Shown here in pieces: positions 19,709 through 28,866 of a stretch of DNA of 64,000 nt. Position 1 is the first letter of the stretch. Every line of letters starts with the position of its first letter. The notes under the pieces were generated by a model. The model saw nothing but the letters and a program-made list of their open reading frames with translations. It did no database searches and was not told the DNA's origin. The DNA is from Salinarimonas ramus (GTDB taxonomy: Bacteria; Pseudomonadota; Alphaproteobacteria; Rhizobiales; Beijerinckiaceae). Where the stretch lies: NCBI RefSeq assembly GCF_014645695.1, contig NZ_BMMF01000009.1:62001-126000 (forward strand), given 5' to 3'. Both the position numbers and the translations under genes were made by a program.

Positions 19709-20713
19709 TCACCTCAGCTTCGGATTGAGCGCGTCCCGCAGCCAATCCCCGAGCAGGTTGATGGACAGGGCCAGGAGCACCAGTGCCATGGCCGGGAAGA
19801 ACAGGATCCACCACTCGCCCGAGAACAGGAATTGCTGGCCGATGCGGATCAGCGTGCCGAGCGAGGGCTGGGTCGGCGGCATGCCGGCACCCAGGAAGGA
19901 GAGCGTCGCCTCCTCGATGATGGCGAGCGCGAGGTTGATCGTCGCGATCACCAGCACCGGCCCCGTGACGTTCGGCAGCACGTGCTTGACCATGACGACG
20001 AAGGGCTTGAGCCCGATCAGCCGCGCGGCGTCGACATAGACCTTCGACTTCTCGACGAGCGTCGTCGCGCGCACCGTGCGGGCGTATTGCGCCCAGTTCG
20101 AGATGCCGATGGCGAGGATGAGCACGAACAGCGTCGCCTGCTCCTGCTGCGCCGGCGGGATGACGCCGCGCGCGATGCCGAAGACGAGGAGCGCGACGAG
20201 GATCGCCGGGAAGGAGAGCTGGATGTCCGCGACGCGCATGATCAGCGCCTCCGTGCGCCCGCCGAGATAGCCGGCGAGGAGGCCCAGCGTCACGCCCACG
20301 GTCAGCGAGAACAGGACCGAGGCGACGCCCACGAGGAGCGACACCCGCGCGCCGTAGAACACGGCGGAGAACATGTCGCGGCCCTGCGGGTCCGTGCCGA
20401 ACACGTAGGTGTTGCCGGTGAACTCGTTGACCTCCCCGGGCGGCGTGAAGCCGTCCATCAGGTTGAGCTGGCTCGCGTCGAACGGGTCCTGCGGCGCGAT
20501 GAGCGGCGCGAAGACGGCCGCCAGGATCATCGTCAGCGCGACGAGGGCCGAAAGGATCGTCACCGGCGAGCGCCGGAAGGAATAGGCGACGTCCGAATCC
20601 CAGGCGCGGGCGAGAACGCCCATGCGCGCGGCGGGCGTCTCGATCATGTCGCCGGTGGTGGGGCCGTGCGCCGTGTCGACCACGGGCTTCGATCCGGGAG
20701 TGGTGTCCGCCAT
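19709..20713 (-). CDS. Dipeptide-type ABC permease, DppC family
   Basis: 334 residues. Five or six membrane helices with the DppC N-terminal extension. FGTDPQGRDMFS near residue 113 is the family GTD-x-GRD motif, and the EAA coupling loop lies around GLKPFVVMVKHVLPNVTGPV, contacting the ATPases. Start 20713, ten bases after the dppB-type gene. Confidence 0.92.
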   Translation of the reverse strand: MADTTPGSKPVVDTAHGPTTGDMIETPAARMGVLARAWDSDVAYSFRRSPVTILSALVALTMILAAVFAPLIAPQDPFDASQLNLMDGFTPPGEVNEFTGNTYVFGTDPQGRDMFSAVFYGARVSLLVGVASVLFSLTVGVTLGLLAGYLGGRTEALIMRVADIQLSFPAILVALLVFGIARGVIPPAQQEQATLFVLILAIGISNWAQYARTVRATTLVEKSKVYVDAARLIGLKPFVVMVKHVLPNVTGPVLVIATINLALAIIEEATLSFLGAGMPPTQPSLGTLIRIGQQFLFSGEWWILFFPAMALVLLALSINLLGDWLRDALNPKLR

Positions 20714-20723
20714 CGCCGCCTCC

Positions 20724-21704
20724 TTACTTCGCGAGCGCCTTGCCGCCGCGCAGACGCGGATCGAGCAGGACGTAGGTGAGATCGACGAGGAGGTTCACGA
20801 CGACGAAGACGAAGGCGACGAAGACGAGATAGGCCGCCATCACCGGCACGTCGGCGAACTGCACGGCCTGCACGAAGAGCGAGCCGAGACCGGGCCACTG
20901 GAACACCGTCTCGGTGACGATGGCGAAGGCGATGATCGAGCCGAGCTGGAGGCCCGCGATGGTCACGACGGGGATCAACGTGTTGCGCAGCGCGTGGCGG
21001 AACTCGATCGTCCGCTCCGGGATGCCGCGGGCGCGGGCGAAGCGGATGAAGTCGGCGCGCATCACCTCGAGCATCTCCGAGCGCACGAGGCGCATGATCA
21101 GCGTCAGCTGGAAGAAGCCGAGCGTGAGCACCGGGAGCACCAGCGACTTCAGTCCGGATTCGGTCAGGAGCCCCGTCGTCCACCAGCCGATCCGCACCGT
21201 CTCGCCGCGCCCGAAGGAGGGCAGCCAGCGCAGCTCCACGGCGAAGACGTAGATCAGGCCGATGCCGATGAGGAAGGTCGGCAGCGAGACGCCGACGAGG
21301 GAGACCGTCATCACCACGTTGGCGAGGAAGCCGTCGCGCCGGATCGCGGCATAGACGCCGAAGCCGACGCCGATGACGGTGGCGAAGAGCGCCGAGAGGA
21401 TCGCGAGCTCGAGGGTGGCGGGCAGGCGCTCGACCATGAGCGCGGAGACCGGCCGCGCCTGGCGGTACGAGACGCCGAAATCGCCCTGCACGGCGTTGCC
21501 GACGAAGATCGCGAACTGGACCGGGAAGGGCCGCTCGAGGCCCAGCCGCTCGCGCAGCTCCTGGCGATCCTGCAGCGTCGCTTCCTGCCCGACCATGTTG
21601 GCGACGGGGTCGCCGACGAAGCGGAACATGGAGAAGGCGATGAAGGCGACGGCGAGGAGCACGAGCGCGCCCTGCGCGAGGCTCCTGAGGATGTAGGCGA
21701 TCAT
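20724..21704 (-). CDS. Dipeptide-type ABC permease, DppB family
   Basis: 326 residues, six membrane helices. The N-terminal MIAYILRSLAQGALV helix and the GDP near residue 32 are typical of DppB. The EAA coupling loop is GIPERTIEFRHALRNTLIPV. Strongly similar in length and wording to the second copy at 24560-25540, which points to duplication of the module. Confidence 0.92.
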   Translation of the reverse strand: MIAYILRSLAQGALVLLAVAFIAFSMFRFVGDPVANMVGQEATLQDRQELRERLGLERPFPVQFAIFVGNAVQGDFGVSYRQARPVSALMVERLPATLELAILSALFATVIGVGFGVYAAIRRDGFLANVVMTVSLVGVSLPTFLIGIGLIYVFAVELRWLPSFGRGETVRIGWWTTGLLTESGLKSLVLPVLTLGFFQLTLIMRLVRSEMLEVMRADFIRFARARGIPERTIEFRHALRNTLIPVVTIAGLQLGSIIAFAIVTETVFQWPGLGSLFVQAVQFADVPVMAAYLVFVAFVFVVVNLLVDLTYVLLDPRLRGGKALAK

Positions 21705-21732
21705 CTGGGGCTTGGTGTCCGGGTCCGGTGGA

Positions 21733-21789
21733 GGGAGGCGGCGGACCGCCTCCCGGGAGCGCGTGCCGCCCGGCGCGAGCGCGCCGGGC
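21733..21789. repeat. Two strong hairpins between binding-protein and permease genes (operon 1)
   Basis: First hairpin: nine-base arms GGGAGGCGG / CCGCCTCCC with a CGGA loop (21733-21754). Second: GCCCGGCGC with its exact complement (21768-21789). Neither is followed by a T run. They lie between the end of the binding-protein gene and the permease start, so they should protect the upstream mRNA from 3' decay or reduce read-through, giving excess binding protein. Confidence 0.8.
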
Positions 21790-21803
21790 GACGTGACGCG
21801 GCC

Positions 21804-23408
21804 TCAGGGCTGAGGCATCTCGACGTACTTCATCTTCGGCTGGTTCTCGGCATCCACCGGGATGTCGATCTCGTCCGACATGGCGTAGGAGAGCATCTGG
21901 GTGTGGACGGGGATGTAGATCGTCTCGTCCTTCAGGATCTCCCAGATGTCGGCGATGGTCTCGTTGCGCGCGTCGATGTCCGTGTTCGAGGCGAGCGACT
22001 TGATCATCTCGTCCACCTCGGGGTTCGAGTACCCGGTGGGGTTCCAGGTGCCGTAGGAGCCGCCGTCACGCGTATGGTAGAGGAACGAGAAGATGTACTC
22101 GCTGTCGAAGGTCGGCACGCCCCAGCCGAGCAGGTAGAGGTCCGTCTCCGGCGGCTCGCGCTGGAGCAGCGGGAAGTGCAGCGAGCGCGACTGGGAGACC
22201 AGGTTCACGTCGATGCCGATCTGGCCGAAGGCGCTCACCGCCGCCTGGCAGATCGCCTCGTCGTTCAGGTAGCGATCGTTGGGGCAGTGCATCGTCGCGG
22301 TGAAGCCGTCGCCGTAGCCGGCCTCTTCCATCAGCGCGCGGGCGGCCTCGATGTCGGCCGCCGGGTACTCGTCGAGCGCCTCGGTCCAGCCGTTGACGAA
22401 GGGCGGCGAGATGATGCCCGCGGGCATCGACTGGCCGCGCATGACCACGCGCTGGATGGCATCGCGGTTGATCGCCATGTTCATGGCCTGGCGCACGCGT
22501 ACGTCCGCGAACGGGTTGGCGCCCTCGACGTCGTCGGTGGCGAGATCCTCCGAGCCGACGTCCATGCCGAAGAAGATCACCCGGTTCTCGGCGCCGAGAT
22601 TGACCCGCAGGCCGCTCTCGGAGGAGAGGCGCTCGATGTCCTGGACGGGCACGTCCTGGACGAAGTCGACCTCGCCCGACAGCAGCGCCGCCACGCGGGT
22701 CGCCGCCTCGGTGATCGGGGTGTAGACGATCTCGGCGGCGCCGACGGGGAACTGGTCGAGACCCCAGTAATTCTCGTTGCGGCGAAGCACCGTGCGGACC
22801 TCGGCCTCACGGGACTCGAGCGTGTAGGGGCCCGTGCCGTTGGCATTGCGCACGGCGTAGGTCTCCTCGCCCTCCGCGTAGTTCTGCGGCTCGACGACGT
22901 CGTTCTCGACCGACCACTCCTCGTCCATGATGAACGTGTTGGTGAGGTTGTTCGGGAGCAGCGGGTTCGGCCCCGAGGAGACGATGCGCACCGTGTAGTC
23001 GTCGATCTTCTCCGCGCCCGTCACCGTGGAGTGCAGGCCCTTCATGTCGGAGGTCGGCGAGGTGGCGCGCTCGATGGAGAACACGACGTCGTCGGCGTTG
23101 AAGGGGTTTCCGTTGTGGAAGGTCACGCCCTCGCGCAGGTCGAAGATCCAGGAATTCGGGTCCTCGGGATCGATCCGCCAGTCGGTGGCGAGCACGCCGA
23201 CCATCTCGCCGGCCTGGTCGCGGCTGATGAGGGTCTCGTAGATCTGGTGGTTGAGGGTGTGCGTCGGGCCCTCGTTCTGCGCGTGCGGGTCCATGGTCAG
23301 GGCGTCGCCGACGCGGGCCCAGCGGAGCGTCTGGGCATCGGCCGAGACGGCGGTGAGACAGGTGGCCCCGAGCAGCAGCGCGGCGAGGGTGGTGCGAGTG
23401 GCTGACAT
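21804..23408 (-). CDS. Periplasmic peptide-binding protein, SBP family 5
   Basis: 534 residues. Secreted (signal peptide about 1-25, ending VSADAQ) receptor of an oligopeptide-type importer. Family 5 blocks: LREGVTFHNGNPF near residue 90, NGTGPY near 185, VRQAMNMAINRDAI near 310. The stretch CPNDRYLNDEAICQA is shared with the paralogue at 25660. Followed by hairpins, two permeases, an unrecognised membrane gene and two ATPases. Confidence 0.93.
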   Translation of the reverse strand: MSATRTTLAALLLGATCLTAVSADAQTLRWARVGDALTMDPHAQNEGPTHTLNHQIYETLISRDQAGEMVGVLATDWRIDPEDPNSWIFDLREGVTFHNGNPFNADDVVFSIERATSPTSDMKGLHSTVTGAEKIDDYTVRIVSSGPNPLLPNNLTNTFIMDEEWSVENDVVEPQNYAEGEETYAVRNANGTGPYTLESREAEVRTVLRRNENYWGLDQFPVGAAEIVYTPITEAATRVAALLSGEVDFVQDVPVQDIERLSSESGLRVNLGAENRVIFFGMDVGSEDLATDDVEGANPFADVRVRQAMNMAINRDAIQRVVMRGQSMPAGIISPPFVNGWTEALDEYPAADIEAARALMEEAGYGDGFTATMHCPNDRYLNDEAICQAAVSAFGQIGIDVNLVSQSRSLHFPLLQREPPETDLYLLGWGVPTFDSEYIFSFLYHTRDGGSYGTWNPTGYSNPEVDEMIKSLASNTDIDARNETIADIWEILKDETIYIPVHTQMLSYAMSDEIDIPVDAENQPKMKYVEMPQP

Positions 23409-23468
23409 CGTCCTCTCCTGGTGGTGGCCCGGCGCGTTCTAAGGTGCGCGCCGCGACCGATGGCGCGG

Positions 23469-23498
23469 ATCATAGAAGGCCCGTTGTCGTTTTGTCAC
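23469..23498 (-). promoter_or_regulatory. Probable promoter of peptide importer operon 1
   Basis: On the minus strand GTGACA (23498-23493) is followed after 18 bases by TATGAT (23474-23469), about 60 bases before the binding-protein ATG. The same GTGACA -35 form occurs upstream of the sulfurtransferase gene. Confidence 0.55.
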
Positions 23499-23560
23499 GG
23501 GCGCTTAAGGACATTTCCGGAGAAAGCCGCCGGCCTCGCGCAAGAGTGGCGCGGGTCTGC

Positions 23561-24547
23561 TCACCGGAGCTTCGGATTGAGCGCGTCGCGCAACCAGTCG
23601 CCGAGAAGATTGATGGCGAGCACCAGCACCGCGAGCGCGATGCCGGGGAAGGCCACGATCCACCACTCGCCGGAGAAGAGGTAGTTGTTGCCGATGCGGA
23701 TCAGCGTGCCGAGCGAGGGCATCGTCTCGGGCATGCCCGAGCCGAGGAAGGAGAGCGTCGCCTCGGTGATGATGGCGAGCGCGAGGTTGATCGTCGCGAT
23801 GACGAGGACGGGGCCCATCACGTTGGGCAGGACGTGGCGCGCCATGATCACCGGCGCCGGCAGGCCGATGAGCTTCGCCGCCGCGACGTAATCCTTGTTC
23901 TTCTCGACCATGACCGAGCCGCGCACCGTGCGTGCGTACTGGACCCAGAACGAGAAGCCGATGGCGAGCACGAGGACGACGAGGGTCGTGCCCTCGTCGA
24001 GCTGGCCGCCGAGCGCGGATTTCGCGACGCCGTCGACGAGGAGCGCGATGAGGATCGCGGGGAAGGTGAGCTGCACGTCGGCGATGCGCATCACCACCGT
24101 GTCGACGACGCCGCCGAGATAGCCGGCCATGAGGCCGAGCGTGATGCCGATGCCGGCGGCGAGGAAGACGCCGAGGAAGCCCACCAGCAGCGAGATCCGC
24201 AGGCCGTAGGCGATGGCCGAGAACATGTCGCGGCCCTGCTCGTCGGTGCCGAGCAGGTAGGGCAGCATGCCCATCTCGTCCCAGATCGGGGGGAGGCGCG
24301 AGTCGAACAGGTCGAGCTGGGCGGGGTCGAACGGGTTCTGCGGCGCGACGAGATCGGCGAAGATCGCGAGCAGGAAGAAGGCGAGCGTCAGGATCGCCGC
24401 GACGATGGTCATCTTCGAGCGGCGGAAGCTCGCCATCATGTCGCTGTCGAGCGCGCGCACGAGCAGCGAGGGCTGGCGGTCGATCGCCGCTTTCTCCTCG
24501 GTCTCGAGGTCGGTCGCGGGCGTGGGGCTGGGCGAGGGGTTGTGCAT
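23561..24547 (-). CDS. Dipeptide-type ABC permease, DppC family (second module)
   Basis: 328 residues. LGTDEQGRDMFSA near residue 103 and the EAA-loop GLPAPVIMARHVLPNVMGPV match the DppC family and the first copy closely. No ATPase genes follow; the next gene is the binding protein of operon 1. The module therefore probably uses the ATPases at 16970-19005, either through read-through or in trans. Confidence 0.92.
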   Translation of the reverse strand: MHNPSPSPTPATDLETEEKAAIDRQPSLLVRALDSDMMASFRRSKMTIVAAILTLAFFLLAIFADLVAPQNPFDPAQLDLFDSRLPPIWDEMGMLPYLLGTDEQGRDMFSAIAYGLRISLLVGFLGVFLAAGIGITLGLMAGYLGGVVDTVVMRIADVQLTFPAILIALLVDGVAKSALGGQLDEGTTLVVLVLAIGFSFWVQYARTVRGSVMVEKNKDYVAAAKLIGLPAPVIMARHVLPNVMGPVLVIATINLALAIITEATLSFLGSGMPETMPSLGTLIRIGNNYLFSGEWWIVAFPGIALAVLVLAINLLGDWLRDALNPKLR

Positions 24548-24559
24548 CGTCGTCGCCCC

Positions 24560-25540
24560 TCAGGTCGGCGCGCGCAGGGAGCTGCGCAGGCGCGGGTCGA
24601 CGATCGTGTAGAGGATGTCGACGACGAGGTTGATGAAGACGAAGATCGCCCCGACGAACATGAGATACGCGGCCATGATGGGGATGTCGACGTTCTGGAC
24701 GGCCTGCACGAAGAGCAGCCCCATGCCGGGCCACTGGAAGACGGTCTCGGTGATGATGGCGAAGGCGATGACGGAGCCGAACTGGAGGCCGGCGACCGTG
24801 ATCACCGGCACGAGCGTGTTCTTGAGCGCGTGACCGAAATGGATCGCCCGGTTGGTGAGCCCGCGCGCGCGGGCGAAGCGGATGTAGTCCGTGCGCAGCA
24901 CCTCGAGCATCTCGGCGCGCACGAGGCGCATGATCAGCGTCATCTGGAAGAGCCCCAGCGTGACCGCCGGCATGACGATCGCCGCCCAGCCCGAGCCGGT
25001 GAGCAGGCCCGTGGTCCAGCCGCCGAGCCGCACCGTCTCGCCCCGGCCGAAGGAGGGCAGCCAGCCGAGCGAGACCGAGAAGACGTAGATCAGCAGGATG
25101 CCGATGAGGAAGGTGGGCAGCGAGATGCCGATCAGGGACACCGCCTGGAAGGCCTTGGCGAGCGCCGTGTCGCGCCGGAGCGCGGAATAGACCCCCATCA
25201 GGATGCCCACGACGAGCGCGAAGATCGTGGCCACGACGGCGAGCTCGAGCGTCGCCGGCGCGCGCGAGGCGAGGAGATCGGAGACCGGCTGGCGGAATTG
25301 GTAGGAGATGCCGAAATCGAACTGCGCCGCCTCGACGATGTAGCGGGCGAACTGGAGCGGCACGGGATCGTCGAGCCCCAGCGCCTGGCGCAGCGCCTCG
25401 CGCTCGGCGGCCGGCGTGTCGATGCCGACGAGCTGGTTCACGGGGTCGCCGGCGAAACGGAACATCGAGAAGGCGATGAGGCCCACCGCGATGAGGACGC
25501 CGATCGCTTGAAGGATCCGGCGGATGATGAAGGCGATCAT
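24560..25540 (-). CDS. Dipeptide-type ABC permease, DppB family (second module)
   Basis: 326 residues, six membrane helices, EAA loop GLTNRAIHFGHALKNTLVPV. The start at 25540 (MIAFIIRRIL) matches the paralogue's N-terminus; the open frame extends 23 codons further up, but that leader is basic and unlike the family and would enter the hairpin region. Confidence 0.9.
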   Translation of the reverse strand: MIAFIIRRILQAIGVLIAVGLIAFSMFRFAGDPVNQLVGIDTPAAEREALRQALGLDDPVPLQFARYIVEAAQFDFGISYQFRQPVSDLLASRAPATLELAVVATIFALVVGILMGVYSALRRDTALAKAFQAVSLIGISLPTFLIGILLIYVFSVSLGWLPSFGRGETVRLGGWTTGLLTGSGWAAIVMPAVTLGLFQMTLIMRLVRAEMLEVLRTDYIRFARARGLTNRAIHFGHALKNTLVPVITVAGLQFGSVIAFAIITETVFQWPGMGLLFVQAVQNVDIPIMAAYLMFVGAIFVFINLVVDILYTIVDPRLRSSLRAPT

Positions 25541-25613
25541 GCTCGTGTTGTCTTCTCGGGCTCTCGTCTCGCGTCGGCGCACGCGGCTCGCGCGAGCCGC
25601 TGCCTTCAAGCGA

Positions 25614-25646
25614 AGCGGCGCGCGACCGAGGGGGTCGCGCGCCGCT
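25614..25646. repeat. Strong hairpin between binding-protein and permease genes (operon 2)
   Basis: Fourteen-base perfect arms (AGCGGCGCGCGACC and complement, 25614-25627 and 25633-25646) with a five-base loop, starting 14 bases after the binding-protein stop on the minus strand and with no T run. It occupies the same place as the hairpins of operons 1 and 3. Confidence 0.82.
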
Positions 25647-25659
25647 CGTCACCGCGGGA

Positions 25660-27255
25660 TCACTCGCCCTTGCGGGCCCAGTACAGCAGCACCTGGTTGT
25701 CGGCGCGCTGGACGAGATCGACGCCGTTCGCCACGCCCCAGGCGAGCGCCTGCTGGTGCAGCGGCACGTAGGCGAACTCGCCCGTCGTGATCTCGTAGGC
25801 CTGACGGATCAGGTCGTTGCGTGCGTCCTCGTCGGATTCGACGAGGATCTGCTCGATCAGCGCATCGACCTCCTCGTTGCAATAGCCGCCGAGATTGGTC
25901 TCGCCGCGGGGGGAGCCCTCGGCGCGGCAGCCGTGCAGGTCGTTGAGGACGTTGTGCGAATCGAACGTGCCCGGCGTCCAGCCGAGCAGGTAGAACGAGG
26001 TGTCGTACCCGCCCGAGCGCAGCACCTTGGCGAAATACTGCGCCTTGGGCTGGGCGTTCAGGTTCACGGTGATGCCGACGCGCGCCAGCATCGAGACGAC
26101 GCCCTGGCAGATCGCCTCGTCGTTGACGTAGCGGTCGTTCGGGCAGTCCATGCCGACCTCGAAGCCGTCCGGATAGCCGGCCTCGGCGAGAAGTGCGCGG
26201 GCGCGCTCGGGATCGTAGCCCGGACGCTCGAACTCGTCGGAATAGGCGAAGAGCTCGGGCGCGATCATCAGGGCGGAGGGCGTGGAGAGCCCGCGCATGA
26301 CGCGGTCGCGGATCAGGTCGGCGTCGATGGCGAGCATGAACGCCTCGCGCACCCGCGGATCCTTGAAGGGGTTCTCGCCCTCGACGTTCGAGTAGAGCAG
26401 CTCGTCACGCTCCTGGTCGAAGCCGAGGAAGATCGTGCGCAGCTCGGGACCCGTGAGCACGGTGGCGCGGTCGGAGGAGCGCACGCGCTCGATGTCCTGG
26501 ATCGGAACCGGCTCGATCACGTCGACCTCGCCCGAGAGCAGCGCCGCGACGCGGGTCGCGTCCGACGAGATCGGCGTGAACACGATCTCGTCGAGATTGT
26601 GCTCGGGCTCGTCCCACCAATCCTCGTTGGCCGTGAAGACCGTGCGCACGCCCGGCTCGTGGGTGGTCACCTCGAAGGGACCCGTGCCGTTGGCGTTGAG
26701 CGCGGCGTAGCTCGGCGTCTCGGCGGAGGCCGGGGTGGGCTTCTCCACGCCGTGCTCCTGGGCCCATTCCTGGTCCATGATGTACCACGTGTCCCACTGA
26801 TAATGCAGGATCGGGTTCGGGCTCGGCAGCACCACGTCGATCGTGTAGTCGTCGACCTTCTCGAAGACGGCGCCGGCGGGGACGCGGGTCTGGAAGTTAG
26901 AGCCCTCCGAGCGCACGCGATCGGCGGAGAAGATCACGTCGTCGGCGGTGAACGGGTTGCCGTTGTGGAAGGTCACGCCCTCGCGCAGGTTGAAGCGCCA
27001 GCGCTTGCCGTCCTCCAGCACCTCCCAGCTCTCGGCGAGACCCGGCTCGATGGCGAGATCCTTGCCGCGCTTCGTCAGGCCCTCGTAGACGTGGCCGAGA
27101 TGCGCGTTCGCCGTGGTCTCGTTGAGCGTATAGGGATCGAGCGAGCGCAGGTCGCCCTGGTTGGCGTAGCGCAGGGTGACGGCCGACGCCGAGAGCGCCG
27201 TCGCGCAGAGCAGCGCGGCGGACGTCGCGGCGAGCACGGAAATGTGTTTGGTCAT
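25660..27255 (-). CDS. Periplasmic peptide-binding protein, SBP family 5 (second module)
   Basis: 531 residues with a signal peptide (about 1-25). Family blocks: LREGVTFHNGNPF, NGTGPFEV, VREAFMLAIDADLI, and CPNDRYVNDEAICQG shared with the paralogue at 21804. It diverges from an M20 amidohydrolase, which suggests the imported ligand is an acylated amino acid or peptide hydrolysed inside the cell (inference). ATG 27255; the longer open frame upstream is antisense to the M20 gene and is not coding. Confidence 0.92.
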   Translation of the reverse strand: MTKHISVLAATSAALLCATALSASAVTLRYANQGDLRSLDPYTLNETTANAHLGHVYEGLTKRGKDLAIEPGLAESWEVLEDGKRWRFNLREGVTFHNGNPFTADDVIFSADRVRSEGSNFQTRVPAGAVFEKVDDYTIDVVLPSPNPILHYQWDTWYIMDQEWAQEHGVEKPTPASAETPSYAALNANGTGPFEVTTHEPGVRTVFTANEDWWDEPEHNLDEIVFTPISSDATRVAALLSGEVDVIEPVPIQDIERVRSSDRATVLTGPELRTIFLGFDQERDELLYSNVEGENPFKDPRVREAFMLAIDADLIRDRVMRGLSTPSALMIAPELFAYSDEFERPGYDPERARALLAEAGYPDGFEVGMDCPNDRYVNDEAICQGVVSMLARVGITVNLNAQPKAQYFAKVLRSGGYDTSFYLLGWTPGTFDSHNVLNDLHGCRAEGSPRGETNLGGYCNEEVDALIEQILVESDEDARNDLIRQAYEITTGEFAYVPLHQQALAWGVANGVDLVQRADNQVLLYWARKGE

Positions 27256-27343
27256 GTGCGGTCGTTCTCCACTGGAGGGCCCGTCTGGCGCGGGCCTCGT
27301 CTCGCGAGCCGGCCCGCAGACGACGGCGGCCGGCCTCCGTTTC

Positions 27344-27373
27344 ATCCTAGAGCGGTGTTCGTCGTGCGGTCCA
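27344..27373 (-). promoter_or_regulatory. Possible promoter of peptide importer operon 2
   Basis: Minus-strand TGGACC (27373-27368) and TAGGAT (27349-27344) are separated by 18 bases and lie about 90 bases before the binding-protein start. Each box matches four of six consensus bases. Confidence 0.35.
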
Positions 27374-27469
27374 GTGCGCAGGCCCCGGCGAACCGCGGCG
27401 GAAGGAAGGCGCGAAGAGCCTACGCTGCCCGTGGGTGAGGCTCGGCTCGCGGGCATGCCCAGACGATAA

Positions 27470-27483
27470 GTGCGATGTCGCAC
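27470..27483. promoter_or_regulatory. Palindrome in the divergent importer/amidohydrolase region
   Basis: GTGCGA-TG-TCGCAC, a perfect six-base inverted repeat, lies in the 369-base gap between the divergent binding-protein and M20 genes. It is a candidate operator for a shared regulator; no regulator gene is adjacent. The rest of this gap holds no gene I can support. Confidence 0.35.
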
Positions 27484-27624
27484 GGAACATGATGCGTATT
27501 CAGGAGAGCCGTGCGGGTTCGCCCAGCACGAACGCGTCCATCGCGCCGATTGACCGGGCACCGCACCCTTGCTTGTCTGGTGGCCGACCGCATTCGCCTC
27601 CACCGACACCAAGGAAACAACCCG

Positions 27625-28794
27625 ATGCCCGTCATCAACCGCGTGGCCGAGATGGCCGACGAGATCGCCGTCTGGCGCCGCGACTTCCACGAGAATCCCG
27701 AGCTGCTCTTCGACGTGCATCGCACCGCGGGCATCGCCGCTCGGATGTGCCGCGATTTCGGTTGCGACGAGGTGGTGGAGGGCATCGGCCGCACGGGCGT
27801 CGTCGCCGTCATCAAGGGCCGCTCGAACGCGAGCGGGCGGGTGATCGGCATCCGCGCCGACATGGACGCGCTGCCGATCGAGGAGGCGACGAACCTCCCC
27901 TACGCCTCGAAGACCCCCGGCAAGATGCACGCCTGCGGCCACGACGGGCATACGGCCGTCCTGCTCGGCACGGCCAAGTACCTCGCCGAGACGCGCAATT
28001 TCGACGGCACCGCGGTGCTCATCTTCCAGCCGGCCGAGGAAGGCGGCGGCGGCGGCGACGCCATGGTCAAGGACGGCATGATGGAGCGCTTCGGCATCCA
28101 GAAGGTCTACGGCCTGCACAACATGCCGGGCGTGCCCGTGGGCACCTTCGCTCTGCGTCCCGGCCCGCTGATGGCGGCGGCGGACCATTTCGACATCCAC
28201 GTCGAGGGCAAGGGCGGGCACGCCGCGCGCCCCCACGAGTGCATCGACACCGCGCTCGTCGTCTCCCAGCTCGTCACGGCGCTGCAGGCGATCGTCTCGC
28301 GCAACGTCGACCCGCTCAAGAGCGCGGTGATCTCGATCTGCATGATCAAGACCGGCGACACCTACAACGTCATTCCGCAGACGGCGCATCTCAAGGGCAC
28401 GACCCGCACCCTCGAGGAGGACGTGCGCGACCTGTGCGAGACCCGCATCCGGCAGGTCGTGGACGCGATCTGCGCCGCCCACGGCGCGACGGGCCGCGTC
28501 GACTATCGCCGCGGCTACCCGGTGACGAAGAACGACCCCGAGGAGACGCAATTCCTCGCGAGCGTCGCCGAGGCGATCGGCGGCGCGCGCTCCGTCGACC
28601 AGACGATCGAGCCGCTGATGGGCGCGGAGGACTTCTCCTACATGCTCGAGAGCCGGCCGGGCGCCTACATCTTCCTGGGCAACGGCGACACGGCGGGCGT
28701 CCACCACCCGGCCTACGACTTCAACGACGCGGCGATCCCCTACGGCGTCTCGCTCTGGGCGAAGCTCGTCGAGACGGCGATGCCGGCTTCCTGA
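27625..28794 (+). CDS. M20 family amidohydrolase (hippurate / IAA-amino-acid hydrolase type)
   Basis: 389 residues. Removes an acyl group from N-acyl amino acids. Metal-binding motifs: RADMDALP (about 78-85), the MHACGHDGHTA block with the family Cys (about 103-113), PAEEGGGGG (about 139-147), and a late MGAEDFSYML providing the last ligand. The dimerisation domain occupies about 180-300. ATG 27625 begins MPVINRVAEM; 38 upstream codons of the open frame look like leader. A bidirectional terminator follows. It pairs functionally with the divergent peptide importer. Confidence 0.9.
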   Translation: MPVINRVAEMADEIAVWRRDFHENPELLFDVHRTAGIAARMCRDFGCDEVVEGIGRTGVVAVIKGRSNASGRVIGIRADMDALPIEEATNLPYASKTPGKMHACGHDGHTAVLLGTAKYLAETRNFDGTAVLIFQPAEEGGGGGDAMVKDGMMERFGIQKVYGLHNMPGVPVGTFALRPGPLMAAADHFDIHVEGKGGHAARPHECIDTALVVSQLVTALQAIVSRNVDPLKSAVISICMIKTGDTYNVIPQTAHLKGTTRTLEEDVRDLCETRIRQVVDAICAAHGATGRVDYRRGYPVTKNDPEETQFLASVAEAIGGARSVDQTIEPLMGAEDFSYMLESRPGAYIFLGNGDTAGVHHPAYDFNDAAIPYGVSLWAKLVETAMPAS

Positions 28795-28808
28795 GGGCGC
28801 TCACGCGC

Positions 28809-28840
28809 GAAGGCCCGCCTCGATGACGAGGCGGGCCTTC
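28809..28840. terminator. Bidirectional rho-independent terminator
   Basis: Fourteen-base perfect stem (GAAGGCCCGCCTCG and complement) with an ATGA loop, flanked by T-containing sequence, between the convergent M20 and RpfF-like genes. Confidence 0.85.
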
Positions 28841-28866
28841 TCGTTACGGTTCCGGTCGCGATCGGC

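Noticed and set aside
20622-25771. Two plus-strand open frames of over 700 codons each across the import operons
   Set aside because: Both are antisense to binding-protein and permease genes with strong family motifs; the apparent proteins are low-complexity and lack ribosome sites.
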